Source: Roseateles saccharophilus (GTDB lineage: Bacteria > Pseudomonadota > Gammaproteobacteria > Burkholderiales > Burkholderiaceae_C). From it: a stretch of 64,000 nt of DNA. The stretch is taken from the NCBI RefSeq assembly GCF_004342485.1, contig NZ_SMBU01000014.1, forward strand, positions 54,605-118,604. The letters run 5' to 3'. Made by a program: the position numbers and the translations under genes. The stretch's first letter is position 1; every line of letters begins with the position of its first letter. Below the pieces are notes generated by a model that was given only the letters and a program-made list of their open reading frames with translations, ran no database searches and was not told the origin of the DNA. This document shows positions 1-12,324 of the stretch, in pieces.

Positions 1-35
1 GCGGCGAGCAGGTTCCCGGGCAGCGGACGGGCCAT
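1..35 (-). CDS. 5' end of an unidentified gene
   Basis: A minus-strand ATG at 35-33 opens a frame reading MARPLPGNLLA that runs off the window edge. A purine-rich CGGAG lies a few bases upstream on the minus strand and could be its ribosome binding site. It follows the pseudokinase gene by 78 bp in the same direction, so it may be the next gene of that transcript. Eleven codons are too few to name a family. Confidence 0.45.
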   Translation of the reverse strand, partial: MARPLPGNLLA

Positions 36-113
36 GGAGACTCCGAAAGTGGGGGTCGCATTGTTGCCGAGCGCCGGCCGCGGCGCATCCCCAAACAATC
101 CCCTGATCGGAGG

Positions 114-1151
114 TCAGCCGTTGCGCTGGCTCGGCGGCGCGGCGGTCGCCGTCTGCGGCTCCGTGACGCGGGCGGCCAGCGCCAGCAGGGCCAGCCCGGC
201 GGCGGCGCCAAGCCACAGCCAGCGCTTCCACCAGGCTGGCCTGGGGCGGGCCTCGGCGGCCGGCGCGGCCATTTCGGCAGTGCTGCGCTGCGGGCCCTGG
301 CCCAGCCAGGCGCGCAGCTCGTCGGCCAGGCTCTCGGCGCCGCGCGTGCGCAGCTCGGGCGACTCGGCCATCGTGGCGCGCAGCAGCGCGTCGAGCTGGA
401 TCTGCTGCTCCTCGAGCATCTGCGGCCACGGGTCGGCGGCGCTGCCCCGCCTGGGGGCCAGGCCCTTGGGCGTGTCCTCCCAGCCGCAGATCAGCCCGCG
501 GGCGAAGGCGCCCAGGCCATAGACCTCGCTGGCCAGGCTGGGCGGCTCGCCGGCGCGGCGCTCGGGCGCGACGAAGGCGGGCGAGGCGCCGAGGCTGAGG
601 CCGCGGTCGAAGGGGTCGGTCGGGTCCGGGATGCGGGCGATGCCCAGCCCCATCAGGCGCACGCCGCCTTCGGGGCCGAGCCAGATCATGGCCGGGTCCA
701 GCTCGGCCAGCAGCCAGCCCTGCTGGTGAGCCGAGCGCAGCGCCTCGCAGAGCTGCACCAGCAGCTCGATGCGCTTGCGCAGGCCCAGCTTGTGCAGCTG
801 GGGCAGCAGGGGTTCGCCGTGCTCGCCGTCGACGATGAGGTAGGGATGGGCGTCGGGCGTCACGCCGCTGTCGCTGGGCACGGCGATGTTGGGGTGCTGC
901 AGCTGGGCGAGGTCGCCGGCCTGGTCGGCATAGCGCAGCATGACGCCGGCGCCCTGGTCGCTGCGGTCCAGCACCAGCACGGCGGCCTGTTGCTCGGTGG
1001 CCAGGCCGTGGTGGGCGCTGTACCACTGGCCGGCATGCGCCTGTTCGCCGTCGGGCAGCGGCTTCTTCAGCCGCCACACGCCCAGGGCCTGGCCTTCGTC
1101 CAGAGGCGCGGCGGCGGCAGGCGGCGGCAGGGAAAGGTTGGGCATGCGCAT
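114..1151 (-). CDS. Membrane-anchored serine/threonine pseudokinase
   Basis: About 345 residues. The middle part has the layout of a eukaryotic-type Ser/Thr protein kinase, with recognisable stretches such as RIELLVQLCEALRSAHQQG and a SPAFVAPERRAGEPP segment that matches the usual APE region. The catalytic residues are gone. The HRDLKPxN loop reads LAELDPAMIW, the DFG position reads MGLG, and no VAIK-type lysine is evident. The C-terminus has a WWKRW cluster followed by one hydrophobic segment, so it is probably anchored in the inner membrane with the kinase-like fold in the cytoplasm. The start at 1151 is chosen because translation from 1223 would almost reach the upstream histidine kinase gene and adds a non-conserved tail; 1145 is also possible. 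It is downstream of an NtrC-type two-component pair and may act as a scaffold or regulatory partner, which is inference. Confidence 0.7.
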   Translation of the reverse strand: MRMPNLSLPPPAAAAPLDEGQALGVWRLKKPLPDGEQAHAGQWYSAHHGLATEQQAAVLVLDRSDQGAGVMLRYADQAGDLAQLQHPNIAVPSDSGVTPDAHPYLIVDGEHGEPLLPQLHKLGLRKRIELLVQLCEALRSAHQQGWLLAELDPAMIWLGPEGGVRLMGLGIARIPDPTDPFDRGLSLGASPAFVAPERRAGEPPSLASEVYGLGAFARGLICGWEDTPKGLAPRRGSAADPWPQMLEEQQIQLDALLRATMAESPELRTRGAESLADELRAWLGQGPQRSTAEMAAPAAEARPRPAWWKRWLWLGAAAGLALLALAARVTEPQTATAAPPSQRNG

Positions 1152-1227
1152 GGCGCGGCATATTAGGGGTGACCCCAGGTCCCCGCCATCCCCCGGGCTG
1201 ACAAAGCCGGTGCGGCCGCGCAATCGC

Positions 1228-2591
1228 TCACGGCGAGCGATCTCCCGCGCGAGGCTGCGGCAGCGTGAGCGCGACGCGCAGGCCGCCGCCCTCGCGGTTG
1301 CTCAGCGCGATGCGGCCGTCGTGGGCCTCGGCGATCTCGCGCGCCAGCGCCAGCCCGAGGCCGGTACCGCCCGGGTTGCCGGTTTTCGCGCCGGGCTCGG
1401 AGCGCTTGGTCGAGTAGAAGGGCAGCAGGGCCTGGGCCAGCACGGCCTCGCTCATGCCGGGGCCGCGGTCCAGCAACTCGATGCACAGCTCGCCGCCCTG
1501 CAGGCCCAGGCGCAGGGCCACCTGGTCGGTGGCGCTGCCGGACTCGTGCGCGTTCTTGATCAGGTTCAGCAGCACCTGCTCGATCTGCGCCGGGTCGAAC
1601 CAGCCGGGCTGGGCGGGCGGTGCGCCGTCGACGCGGAACTCGCCCAGCGTCGCCAGCCGCTCCAGGAAGGCCGGCCATGCCACTGCCTCGCGGCGTGGCG
1701 CCGGCAGCTTGGCAAAGCTCGCATAGCCCGACAGGAAGCCGTGCAGATGGGCCGCACGTTCGCCGATGCTGGCCAGCACGCCGGGCAGGCGGGCGGTGTC
1801 GCCGCGGCGCGCCAGCTCGGCGCCGCTGTGGGCCAGCGACGAGATCGGCGCCAGCGAGTTGTTCAGTTCGTGGCTGAGCACGCGGATGACGCGCTTCCAC
1901 GTCGCCACCTCGGCGCGCGAGAGCTCGCGCGTCATGCGCCGCAGCAGGTGCAGGCGGTGCGGCTGGCCCTGCAGCCGGAAGGCCCGCGTGCTGTGGTGGA
2001 AGGTCTCCTCGCTGCCGTCCTCCAGCGTCACGGCGAAGAGCCGGTCGGCCTCGCCGGCCAGGGCCTCGCGCAGCGCCTCGGGCTGGCCGGCGATGACGAC
2101 GGCGAAGTCCAGCCCGGCCAGGCTGCGGCCATCGCCCAGCAGCTGGCGCGCGGCCAGGTTGGCGATCGCGATGCGGCCCCCCGGCCCGGTCAGCACCAGG
2201 GCGACCGGCGTGTTCTGCACGACGGTGTCCAGCAGCAGCTCGCGCTGGGCCAGGTGCTGGCGCTGCTCGCGCAGGGCCAGGCCGAGCTCGGCGTGCAGGC
2301 GGGTCAGCACGGCCAGCTCGCGCGGTCCGTCCGGGGCCAGGTTGAGGCTGAAGTCGCCGTCGCGGTAGCTCAGCACCGCGCCCTCCAGCGCGCGGCTCAG
2401 GCGCAGCAGCGGCGCCAGCCACAGCGCCGACAGCCAGGCCAGCAGCGGCAGCATCACCAGCACGGCGGCCGCCAGGGCCGTGCCGGCCTCCAGCCCCGCG
2501 CGGCGCACGCCGAGCACGACCAGCGGCGGCACGGCGGCGGCCAGCGCGAGCGCCAGCAGCGCGCGGGCGCGCAGTGACAGCGGCAGCCCCG

Positions 2592-2595
<4 letters not shown>
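1228..2595 (-). CDS. NtrY-like sensor histidine kinase
   Basis: 455 residues. Two membrane segments lie at about 10-30 and 40-65, followed by a HAMP-like stretch, a PAS-like domain (about 120-200), and a HisKA domain with the motif SHELNN and phosphoacceptor His242. A C-terminal HATPase follows with an N-box (LNLIKNAHES), a DRGPGM box and a GTGLGL box. The SHELNN form is typical of kinases that partner NtrC-family regulators. The GTG start at 2595 overlaps the stop codon of the regulator gene (GTGA), so the two are translationally coupled. Substrate sensed is unknown. It should phosphorylate the upstream-encoded sigma-54 activator. Confidence 0.9.
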
Positions 2596-3926
<1,331 letters not shown>

Positions 3927-4141
3927 GGCCGCGGAGGATAGGGCGGTTCGGGCCCGCGGTTCGCGGTGGCGGTTTAACGCCCTGTTACCTCTGACACACG
4001 ACTCTAGGTGTTTACCTGGGCGGCTTTGGACGGCAGCGCCACAGGCCCACCCGTATCCTGCGCCGCCTTGCGCGCGAAGACCGAAGGCGCGCGAGCCTCC
4101 AAGCCGCGAACGCGGCCAACAACGTCGAAGGGAATCTTGCA

Positions 4142-5827
4142 ATGTCGTCTGTGGGAATTGACGCCGTACCCGGGCCGGGCCGCGGCGCCGGCTGGCTCGA
4201 CAAGGAACGCACCATCGCCGGCGTGGGCTTCAACCGCTGGCTGGTGCCACCGGCCGCGCTGGCCATCCACCTGTGCATCGGCATGGCCTATGGCTTCTCG
4301 GTGTTCTGGCTGCCGCTGTCCAAGGTGCTGCCCGGCGCCGCGGCCTGCTCCAAGGGCACGGGCTTTCTCGGCGGCCTGGCCGCCGGCATCGCCGAGTTCA
4401 CGCTGAGCGACTGCAACTGGAACGTCGCGACGCTGGGCTGGATGTACACGCTGTTCTTCGTCTTCCTCGGCTGCGCCGCGGCGATCTGGGGCGGCTGGCT
4501 GGAACGCGCCGGCCCGCGCAAGGCCGGCGTCGTGTCGGCGCTGTGCTGGTGCGGCGGCATGCTGGTCTCGGCCCTGGGCATCCAGATGCACCAGTTCTGG
4601 CTGATGATCCTCGGCAGCGGCGTCATCGGCGGCATCGGCCTGGGCCTGGGCTATATCAGCCCGGTCAGCACGCTGATCAAGTGGTTCCCGGACAAGCGCG
4701 GCATGGCCACCGGCATGGCCATCATGGGCTTCGGCGGCGGCGCGATGATCGGCTCGCCGCTGGCGGCCGAGCTGATGAAGCTGTTCGCCACGCCCGAAGG
4801 CGTCGGCGTCACGCAGACCTTCGTCGTGATGGCCCTCGTCTATTTCGTCTTCATGATGGGCGGCGCCCTCGGCTACCGCGTGCCGCCCACCGGCTGGAAG
4901 CCCGCCGGCTGGACCGCGCCCGCCGCGCAGGCCGCCAACGCGATGATCACCCAGCACCATGTGCACGTGAAGAAGGTCTGGGGCATCCCGCAGTTCTGGC
5001 TGGTGTGGATCGCGCTGTGCATGAACGTGTCGGCCGGCATCGGCGTCATCGGCATGGCCAGCCCGATGCTGCAGGAGATCTTCGGCGGCTCGCTGATCGG
5101 CGTGCCCGCCCGCTTCATCGATCTGGACAAGGCTCAGCTCGCGGCGATCGCCGGCGTCGCCGCCGGCTTCGCGGCCCTGCTGAGCCTGTTCAACATCGGC
5201 GGCCGCTTCTTCTGGGCCAGCCTGTCCGACAGGCTCGGGCGCAAGGCGACCTATGTGGTCTTCTTCGTGCTCGGCGGCCTGCTCTACGCCAGCATGCCGA
5301 GCAGCGCCGCGGCGGGCTCCAAGCTGGCCTTCGTCGGCGCGGTCTGCATCATCCTGAGCATGTACGGCGGCGGCTTCTCGACGGTGCCGGCCTATCTCGC
5401 CGACCTGTTCGGCACGCAGATGGTGGGCGCCATCCACGGCCGGCTGCTGACCGCCTGGGCCACGGCCGGCATCCTCGGCCCCGTCGTCGTGAACTACATG
5501 CGCGACTACCAGCTCGGCCTGGGTCTGCCGCGCGAACAGGTCTACAACCAGACCATGTACATCCTCGTCGGCATGCTGGCCGTCGGCCTGGTCGCCAACC
5601 TGATGGTGCGGCCGGTGGACGCCAGGCACTTCATGAGCGAGGAGGAACTGGCGCACGAGAAGAGGCTGGCGCACGAGCGCGCCGCCGCGGCCGAGGTGGG
5701 CAGCGGCAGCGGCCAGGCCTCCGCCACGTCCACGCTGACCCTGGTGCTGGCCTGGGCCGCCGTCGGCCTGCCGCTGGCCTGGGGCGTCTACAAGACCCTG
5801 ATCAACGTGGGCAAGTTCTTCCACTGA
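4142..5827 (+). CDS. OFA-family MFS antiporter (oxalate/formate type)
   Basis: 561 residues with 12 or more hydrophobic segments. The stretch GYISPVSTLIKWFPDKRGMA is the hallmark of the oxalate/formate antiporter family within the MFS, and a second MFS loop reads SLSDRLGRKAT. A long cytoplasmic segment rich in Glu, Ala and His precedes a final membrane helix near the C-terminus. The family exchanges small carboxylates such as oxalate, formate, lactate or pyruvate across the inner membrane; the actual substrate cannot be read from sequence. It is divergent from the two-component system upstream. A formate dehydrogenase-like gene lies 267 bp downstream, but a terminator separates them, so they are probably separate transcripts serving related metabolism. 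Confidence 0.88.
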   Translation: MSSVGIDAVPGPGRGAGWLDKERTIAGVGFNRWLVPPAALAIHLCIGMAYGFSVFWLPLSKVLPGAAACSKGTGFLGGLAAGIAEFTLSDCNWNVATLGWMYTLFFVFLGCAAAIWGGWLERAGPRKAGVVSALCWCGGMLVSALGIQMHQFWLMILGSGVIGGIGLGLGYISPVSTLIKWFPDKRGMATGMAIMGFGGGAMIGSPLAAELMKLFATPEGVGVTQTFVVMALVYFVFMMGGALGYRVPPTGWKPAGWTAPAAQAANAMITQHHVHVKKVWGIPQFWLVWIALCMNVSAGIGVIGMASPMLQEIFGGSLIGVPARFIDLDKAQLAAIAGVAAGFAALLSLFNIGGRFFWASLSDRLGRKATYVVFFVLGGLLYASMPSSAAAGSKLAFVGAVCIILSMYGGGFSTVPAYLADLFGTQMVGAIHGRLLTAWATAGILGPVVVNYMRDYQLGLGLPREQVYNQTMYILVGMLAVGLVANLMVRPVDARHFMSEEELAHEKRLAHERAAAAEVGSGSGQASATSTLTLVLAWAAVGLPLAWGVYKTLINVGKFFH

Positions 5828-5847
5828 CCCCGGCCTGCTAGGCTGAC

Positions 5848-5882
5848 GGCCCCGTCGCCTTCATCGGGCGCGGGGTCTTTTT
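5848..5882 (+). terminator. Rho-independent terminator after the OFA antiporter
   Basis: An imperfect GC-rich stem (CCCCG with CGGGG, then CGCC with GGCG, with one bulge) around a short TTCATC-type loop is followed by five T residues at 5878-5882. It begins 20 bp after the antiporter stop codon, where a terminator is expected. Confidence 0.7.
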
Positions 5883-5937
5883 CCAGAGATGAAGCCCCCG
5901 GCCCACTCTGGCGGCGCGGAACGCGCGCAGGCCTGGT

Positions 5938-5991
5938 CCGCCCCCCGAGGGGGCGGCGATGTTCGCGGCATTGAGCCGCGAACGCATCGCC
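5938..5991. repeat. Double intergenic hairpin
   Basis: Two adjacent inverted repeats fill part of the 267 bp gap between the antiporter and the oxidoreductase. The first has 8 bp arms (CCGCCCCC at 5938-5945 and GGGGGCGG at 5949-5956) around a 3-base loop. The second (5955-5991) pairs GGCGAT and GTTCGCGGC with GCCGCGAAC and ATCGCC around ATTGA, with a two-base bulge. They could be a bidirectional or second terminator, or a REP-like element; the window alone shows only this copy. Confidence 0.55.
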
Positions 5992-6094
5992 GACGCGGGC
6001 CGGCTTGGGAGCGGCCCGGCGCTCGGCCCGCAATACCCACGGTTTCATTAGCCGCGGGTGGCGCGCAGCGTTATGGATAACTGAAGTGCGAACG

Positions 6095-8396
<2,302 letters not shown>

Positions 8397-8407
<11 letters not shown>

Positions 8408-8663
8408 TGAAGACGCGCTGCTGCGCCTGCTGCTCGAACTCGACACGGGTGCGGGCGTTGGTGTCGCGCTGACGCGGCTGGCCAAGCGCCTGGACGAACG
8501 TGTCAGCGTGCTGCTGCGGCGCTGCACGGCGCTGAGCGACGCCGTCGTGGGCGGCACGGCCGGCCCGGGCTGGCTGGTGCTGGACGTCGACGAGGGCGGC
8601 CGCTGGACCGCGCGCCTGACCGAGGCTGGGCGGCGCCACCTGGGTGGCGGTCCGATGGGCTGA
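8397..8663 (+). CDS. Small winged-helix-like protein coupled to the YdeP-like gene
   Basis: 88 residues, starting inside the last codons of the oxidoreductase gene (ATG at 8397, upstream stop at 8405-8407). The sequence has a helical, leucine-rich first half with LTRLAKRLDERVSVLLRR. It ends with a strand pair and LTEAGRRHL, which is the pattern of a MarR/PadR-like winged helix. This could be an accessory or regulatory protein for the oxidoreductase. The fold call is by pattern only. Confidence 0.6.
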
Positions 8664-8799
8664 GGGCGGTCGTTGCGAGCCGGGTGGAGGCGATGCTCGC
8701 TTTGCAGCGGGATCCGTGTGCCGAGACGACAGTTCGCAGGGGCCATTCCCGGCCACTTCCGGCCGTTCGCCAATGGCCGGTTTCGGCTAGGCTACCTTA

Positions 8800-9108
8800 A
8801 TGAGCTCACCACTAACGTCCAGTCGCTGGGCTAACTTGGCGCTTGTGCTGGTTCTCATCGGATGGTTTCTGTTGGCGTGGGGCGTCTTGCGTCAACTCGG
8901 TGACCCAAGCCCACTTGTCTCGCGAGCTGAGCTGGAAGCGGCACGTGAAGCGTCGCTACTCTTCATGTTTTCCGGTGTCACAGCGCTTGTGAGCTCGGTA
9001 TGGCTGTCCGGAATTTGCTTCGAACGCATTCGTGCGAAAGCGGCTCTTGTGCTCGTCCTCCTGCCGATGTTCGGCCTGTTCATAACCGCCTTCATCTCGC
9101 ACACTTGA
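8800..9108 (+). CDS. Small membrane protein of unknown function
   Basis: 102 residues with three hydrophobic segments (about 10-27, 53-68 and 80-97) separated by a charged loop (SRAELEAAREA). No family was recognised. The gene uses more A/T-ending codons than its neighbours and sits in a stretch of visibly lower GC (about 8664-9710), which suggests recent acquisition. The 136 bp in front of it contains no gene and no clear promoter. Confidence 0.6.
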   Translation: MSSPLTSSRWANLALVLVLIGWFLLAWGVLRQLGDPSPLVSRAELEAAREASLLFMFSGVTALVSSVWLSGICFERIRAKAALVLVLLPMFGLFITAFISHT

Positions 9109-9308
9109 CGGTCCAGTGATTGACCGTGCCCGGCCAGGAGCGGCCGGCCGCTAGCTACCGGTACCGGGCAGGCTGTCCTCGGCGCTGCGGCTGTAGTGCA
9201 GGTAACCGGCATGACGCGGAGTTCTGCAGCACGCCGTGCCGGATAAACCAATAGGTAGGCATCAATTGCAATGCCAAGCCGTCAGTCTCGCAATTCAATC
9301 GAAGAATC

Positions 9309-9710
9309 ATGATCGTCAGACGCCATCAAGTCCCAACGGAGGTCAACTCCAAGCCCGGTTGGGGCCGAGTAGAAACTGCGCGCGTATCGGACGCGGGAGC
9401 TCTCACGCAGTTCGGCGCTTCAGTGCAGGTCCTCCTTCCGGGCGCGAAGGCCTCGATCCGGCACTGGCACGAACATGTCGACGAGTTTCTCTTTGTTGTC
9501 AGCGGCGAAGTCACCGTGACTGAAAACGATGGCCCTCACACACTGATGCCAGGGGACTCTGCCTGCTGGCCAGCGGGCGTCGCCAACGGACATACGGTCT
9601 CCAATCGCTCGAACGCCCCTTGCTCGTACCTCATTGTCGGGACTCGTGGTAAAGATCAATCCGGCCACTATGTCTCCGATCCTGACGTACCAGGCACGAG
9701 TGACGCCTAA
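9309..9710 (+). CDS. Cupin-domain protein
   Basis: 133 residues forming a single cupin barrel. The first metal-binding motif is visible as HWHEHVDEFLFVVSGE, and the second is partly kept in LMPGDSACWPAGVANGH. The ligands His, His, Glu and a later His are present, so a metal site is likely. Family members include dioxygenases, isomerases and sugar-binding proteins; the substrate is not predictable. It lies in the lower-GC patch with the small membrane protein. The 200 bp before it holds no recognisable gene. Confidence 0.75.
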   Translation: MIVRRHQVPTEVNSKPGWGRVETARVSDAGALTQFGASVQVLLPGAKASIRHWHEHVDEFLFVVSGEVTVTENDGPHTLMPGDSACWPAGVANGHTVSNRSNAPCSYLIVGTRGKDQSGHYVSDPDVPGTSDA

Positions 9711-9829
9711 CTAAACTGTTGAGTGGATGATTTGCGGCGCCCAGTTGTTCGGCGCCGAGGGCTGCTCCGGGTCGATAGCTGCCGGCGGTCAGGCCTGCTG
9801 CGACTGGCGGCACCCAGCCCGAAGCCGAC

Positions 9830-10546
9830 CTAAGCCAAATCGAACCACACCCACCGTGCTTCGGTGAGTGGCGCGACGGCAATCTGCTTGACCGTCGACA
9901 ACTGCAAGCCGTCGCCGCCGCGCAATTCCAGCGGCTGCGACTCGTCAGGGGTCTCGACCTGGACGACGCCTTCAAGCACCTGGAGCCAGCCGTAGCGGTC
10001 GCTGGGGATGTCGTGGCTGCAGCGTTCGCCCGGCTGTCCGGCCACGGCCCAGATGCTCACCGGCGCGCGGAGCTGCAGCGCGCCAGGCTGCTCCTGCGCG
10101 CTGGCAACCAGGCGCGGGCCATGGGTGGCGAGCAGCGCTCCCTGCAGAAGCTGGTATCGCGGCGGGAGGTCGTCCGCGTTGCCGTGCAGCCAGATCTGGA
10201 ACAGATGCGTCGGCGTCTGGGCCGCCGGGTTCCGCTCCGAATGCCTGACGCCGGTGCCGGCGCTGATGAGCTGGACATCCCCCGCGCGCAGACGCCCGTG
10301 ATGGCCGGCCGAGTCCTTGTGTTCGAGCTCCCCGGACAACATGAAGGTCAGGATCTCGAAGTGGTCGTGGGCATGCTCGGCAAAACCCGAGCCACCGGCA
10401 ACGATGTCCTCGTTGATCACGCGCAGCGCGCGAAAACCCATGCGCGTCGGGTCGTTGAACGAGCCGAAGGAGAAGGTGTAGTGGGCCTGGAGCCACCCCG
10501 TCTTGGCCCAGCCGCGGGCCTGCCTGTCGTGAAACACGTCGCTCAT
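9830..10546 (-). CDS. Pirin-family protein
   Basis: About 238 residues. The N-terminal cupin has the pirin signature, with HAHDHFEILTFMLSGELEHKD supplying the metal-binding histidines and glutamate, and then QLISAGTGVRHSERN. Bacterial pirins of this class (YhhW-like) can show quercetin 2,3-dioxygenase activity in vitro, but their cell role is often redox or stress regulation. The start at 10546 gives MSDVFHDRQARGW; an ATG at 10564 is an alternative. It is divergent from the ATP-grasp-like gene. Confidence 0.85.
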   Translation of the reverse strand: MSDVFHDRQARGWAKTGWLQAHYTFSFGSFNDPTRMGFRALRVINEDIVAGGSGFAEHAHDHFEILTFMLSGELEHKDSAGHHGRLRAGDVQLISAGTGVRHSERNPAAQTPTHLFQIWLHGNADDLPPRYQLLQGALLATHGPRLVASAQEQPGALQLRAPVSIWAVAGQPGERCSHDIPSDRYGWLQVLEGVVQVETPDESQPLELRGGDGLQLSTVKQIAVAPLTEARWVWFDLA

Positions 10547-10630
10547 CGTCTTGGGCGCCAGCAAGGGCTTTGCAAGCGGGCTTTATAGCGCGCACCGGGC
10601 TCGCCTGCCCGAGGCTGCTAGTCTTGCGCG

Positions 10631-11626
10631 ATGGCCCACCGAGTCGCCATCGTCTATCCCGGCAGCGCCGAGCAGCGCCTGGCCGCCACGCCGCAGAACA
10701 ACCGTTTCGCCGCGCTGTTCGAGGCCTTTGCGGCGCAGGGCCTGCAGGCCGAGCCCGTTGTCTACGCGGACGACTGGGCCGCCGAGCTGCGCGCGCTCCT
10801 GGCCTCGATGGACGCCGTCCTCGTCTGGGTCAACCCCATCGAGGCCGGCCGCTCGCGCGCCGTGCTGGACGCGCTGCTGCGCGAGGTCGCGGCCGCGGGC
10901 GTGTTGGTCAGTACCCACCCGGACGTGATCCTGAAGCTGGGCACCAAGGACGTCCTCGTCGACACCCGCGACCTCGGCTGGGGCAGCGACTGCCATCGCG
11001 TCGACAGCCTGGCCCAGCTCGCCGCCGGGCTGCCGGCGCGGCTGGCCGGTGGCGCCCGCGTGCTGAAGCAATGGCGCGGCCACAGCGGCATCGGCATCTG
11101 GCGCATCGAGTCGCTCGGCGGCGGGCGCGTGAGGCTGCGCCATGCCCAGCGTGGCTGTACCGAGGAGGTCGTGGGTCTGGCCGAGGCCGTCGCGCGCATG
11201 GCGCCGTATTTCGATGCCGGCGGCCATATGGTCGACCAGGCCTGGCAGGCGCGCCTGCCCGAAGGCATGCTGCGCGCCTATCTCGTGCAGGACAGCGTCG
11301 TCGGCTTCGGCGTGCAGGGCGTCGTCGCGCTGCACCCGAGCGCCGAGCCGACGCCGCGCGTCTACCACCCGGCCGACCTTGCCGAGGGCCAGCCCCTCAG
11401 GCGCCGCCTCGAGGACAAATGGCTGCCCGCGCTGCTGGGCCGCTTCGGCCTCGCGCGCCACGAACTGCCGATGCTGTGGGACTGCGACTTCCTGCGCGGT
11501 GCGGGCGCGGGTGACTGGGTGCTCTGCGAGATCAACGTCAGCAGCGTCGCCCCCTTCCCGGACTCCGCCATCGCGCCGCTCGTGCAGGCCGTCGTCGCGC
11601 GGCTGGCCGCTGCGCACCGGCCGTGA
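10631..11626 (+). CDS. Cj0069-like ATP-grasp family protein
   Basis: 331 residues. The N-terminus has a Rossmann-like start (HRVAIVYPGSAEQR) and the middle contains segments typical of the ATP-grasp relatives named after Campylobacter Cj0069. These include STHPDVILKLGTKDVLVDT, LKQWRGHSGIGIW and the C-terminal CEINVSSVAPFPDSA, which matches the position of the metal-binding ExN motif. Substrate and product are unknown. It stands alone between a divergent pirin gene and a GST gene. Confidence 0.7.
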   Translation: MAHRVAIVYPGSAEQRLAATPQNNRFAALFEAFAAQGLQAEPVVYADDWAAELRALLASMDAVLVWVNPIEAGRSRAVLDALLREVAAAGVLVSTHPDVILKLGTKDVLVDTRDLGWGSDCHRVDSLAQLAAGLPARLAGGARVLKQWRGHSGIGIWRIESLGGGRVRLRHAQRGCTEEVVGLAEAVARMAPYFDAGGHMVDQAWQARLPEGMLRAYLVQDSVVGFGVQGVVALHPSAEPTPRVYHPADLAEGQPLRRRLEDKWLPALLGRFGLARHELPMLWDCDFLRGAGAGDWVLCEINVSSVAPFPDSAIAPLVQAVVARLAAAHRP

Positions 11627-11700
11627 TGACCCCAGGCCGGCGGGCGGGTCGGGCTACCGGCATCATCACGGCGCCTCAACCGCCCACTCTCTACCGAACG

Positions 11701-12315
11701 ATGAAGCTCCTCGGCCGCCTCACCTCCATCAACGTCCGCAAGGTCATGTGGACCGCCGCCCAGCTTGGCCTGGACCTCGATCGCGAGGACTGGGGTGCGG
11801 GCTTTCGCTCGCCACAGGAGCCGGGCTATCTGGCGCTCAACCCCAATGGCCTGATCCCCGTGCTGATCGACGGCGACTTCGCGCTGTGGGAGAGCAACAG
11901 CATCTGCCGCTTCCTCGCCGCCAAGGCCGGCGCGACCGCGCTGCTGCCCGCCGAACCGCAGGCCCGCGCCCGGGTCGAGCAGTGGATGGACTGGCAGGCC
12001 GGCGAGCTCAACAACAGCTGGCGCGTGGCCTTCATGGCCCTGGTGCGCGGCCAGCCCGCCACGCCCGAGGCCGTTCAGGCCGGCGTCGCGAGCTGGAACC
12101 GCCACATGGGCATGCTGGACGCGCAACTTGCCCGTACCGGCGCCTTCGTCACCGGCGACGCGTTCACGCTGGCCGACATCGTGCTGGGCCTGTCCGCGCA
12201 ACGCTGGAAGAACGCGCCCATCGAGCGCGCTGCGCTGCCGGCCGTGGAGGCCTGGTTGCAGCGGCTGAGTGGCAAGTCCGGCTTTGCCGAGTTCGTCGGC
12301 AACGGCATGCCCTGA
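11701..12315 (+). CDS. Glutathione S-transferase family protein
   Basis: 204 residues. The N-terminal thioredoxin-like domain contains LTSINVRKVMWTAAQLGLD, the cis-proline region LIPVLIDGD and the glutathione gamma-glutamyl contact ESNSICRFLA. The all-helical C-terminal domain includes FTLADIVLGLSAQRW. The serine or asparagine in SINVRK would take the catalytic position used by theta- or beta-like enzymes. The start at 11701 is preferred because residues encoded upstream are not GST-like. Substrate is unknown. Confidence 0.88.
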   Translation: MKLLGRLTSINVRKVMWTAAQLGLDLDREDWGAGFRSPQEPGYLALNPNGLIPVLIDGDFALWESNSICRFLAAKAGATALLPAEPQARARVEQWMDWQAGELNNSWRVAFMALVRGQPATPEAVQAGVASWNRHMGMLDAQLARTGAFVTGDAFTLADIVLGLSAQRWKNAPIERAALPAVEAWLQRLSGKSGFAEFVGNGMP

Positions 12316-12324
12316 AGGCGCTTC

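Noticed and set aside
9466..9482. TGGCACG inside the cupin gene, like a sigma-54 -24 element
   Set aside because: No TTGC is found at the required distance and it lies within a coding region encoding the conserved HWHEH motif.
9704..9720. GCCTAAC at the cupin stop codon followed by GTTGAGT, resembling integron attC core sites
   Set aside because: The two motifs are only a few bases apart, while attC sites span about 57-141 bp with a folded middle. No integrase, second attC or cassette array is present.
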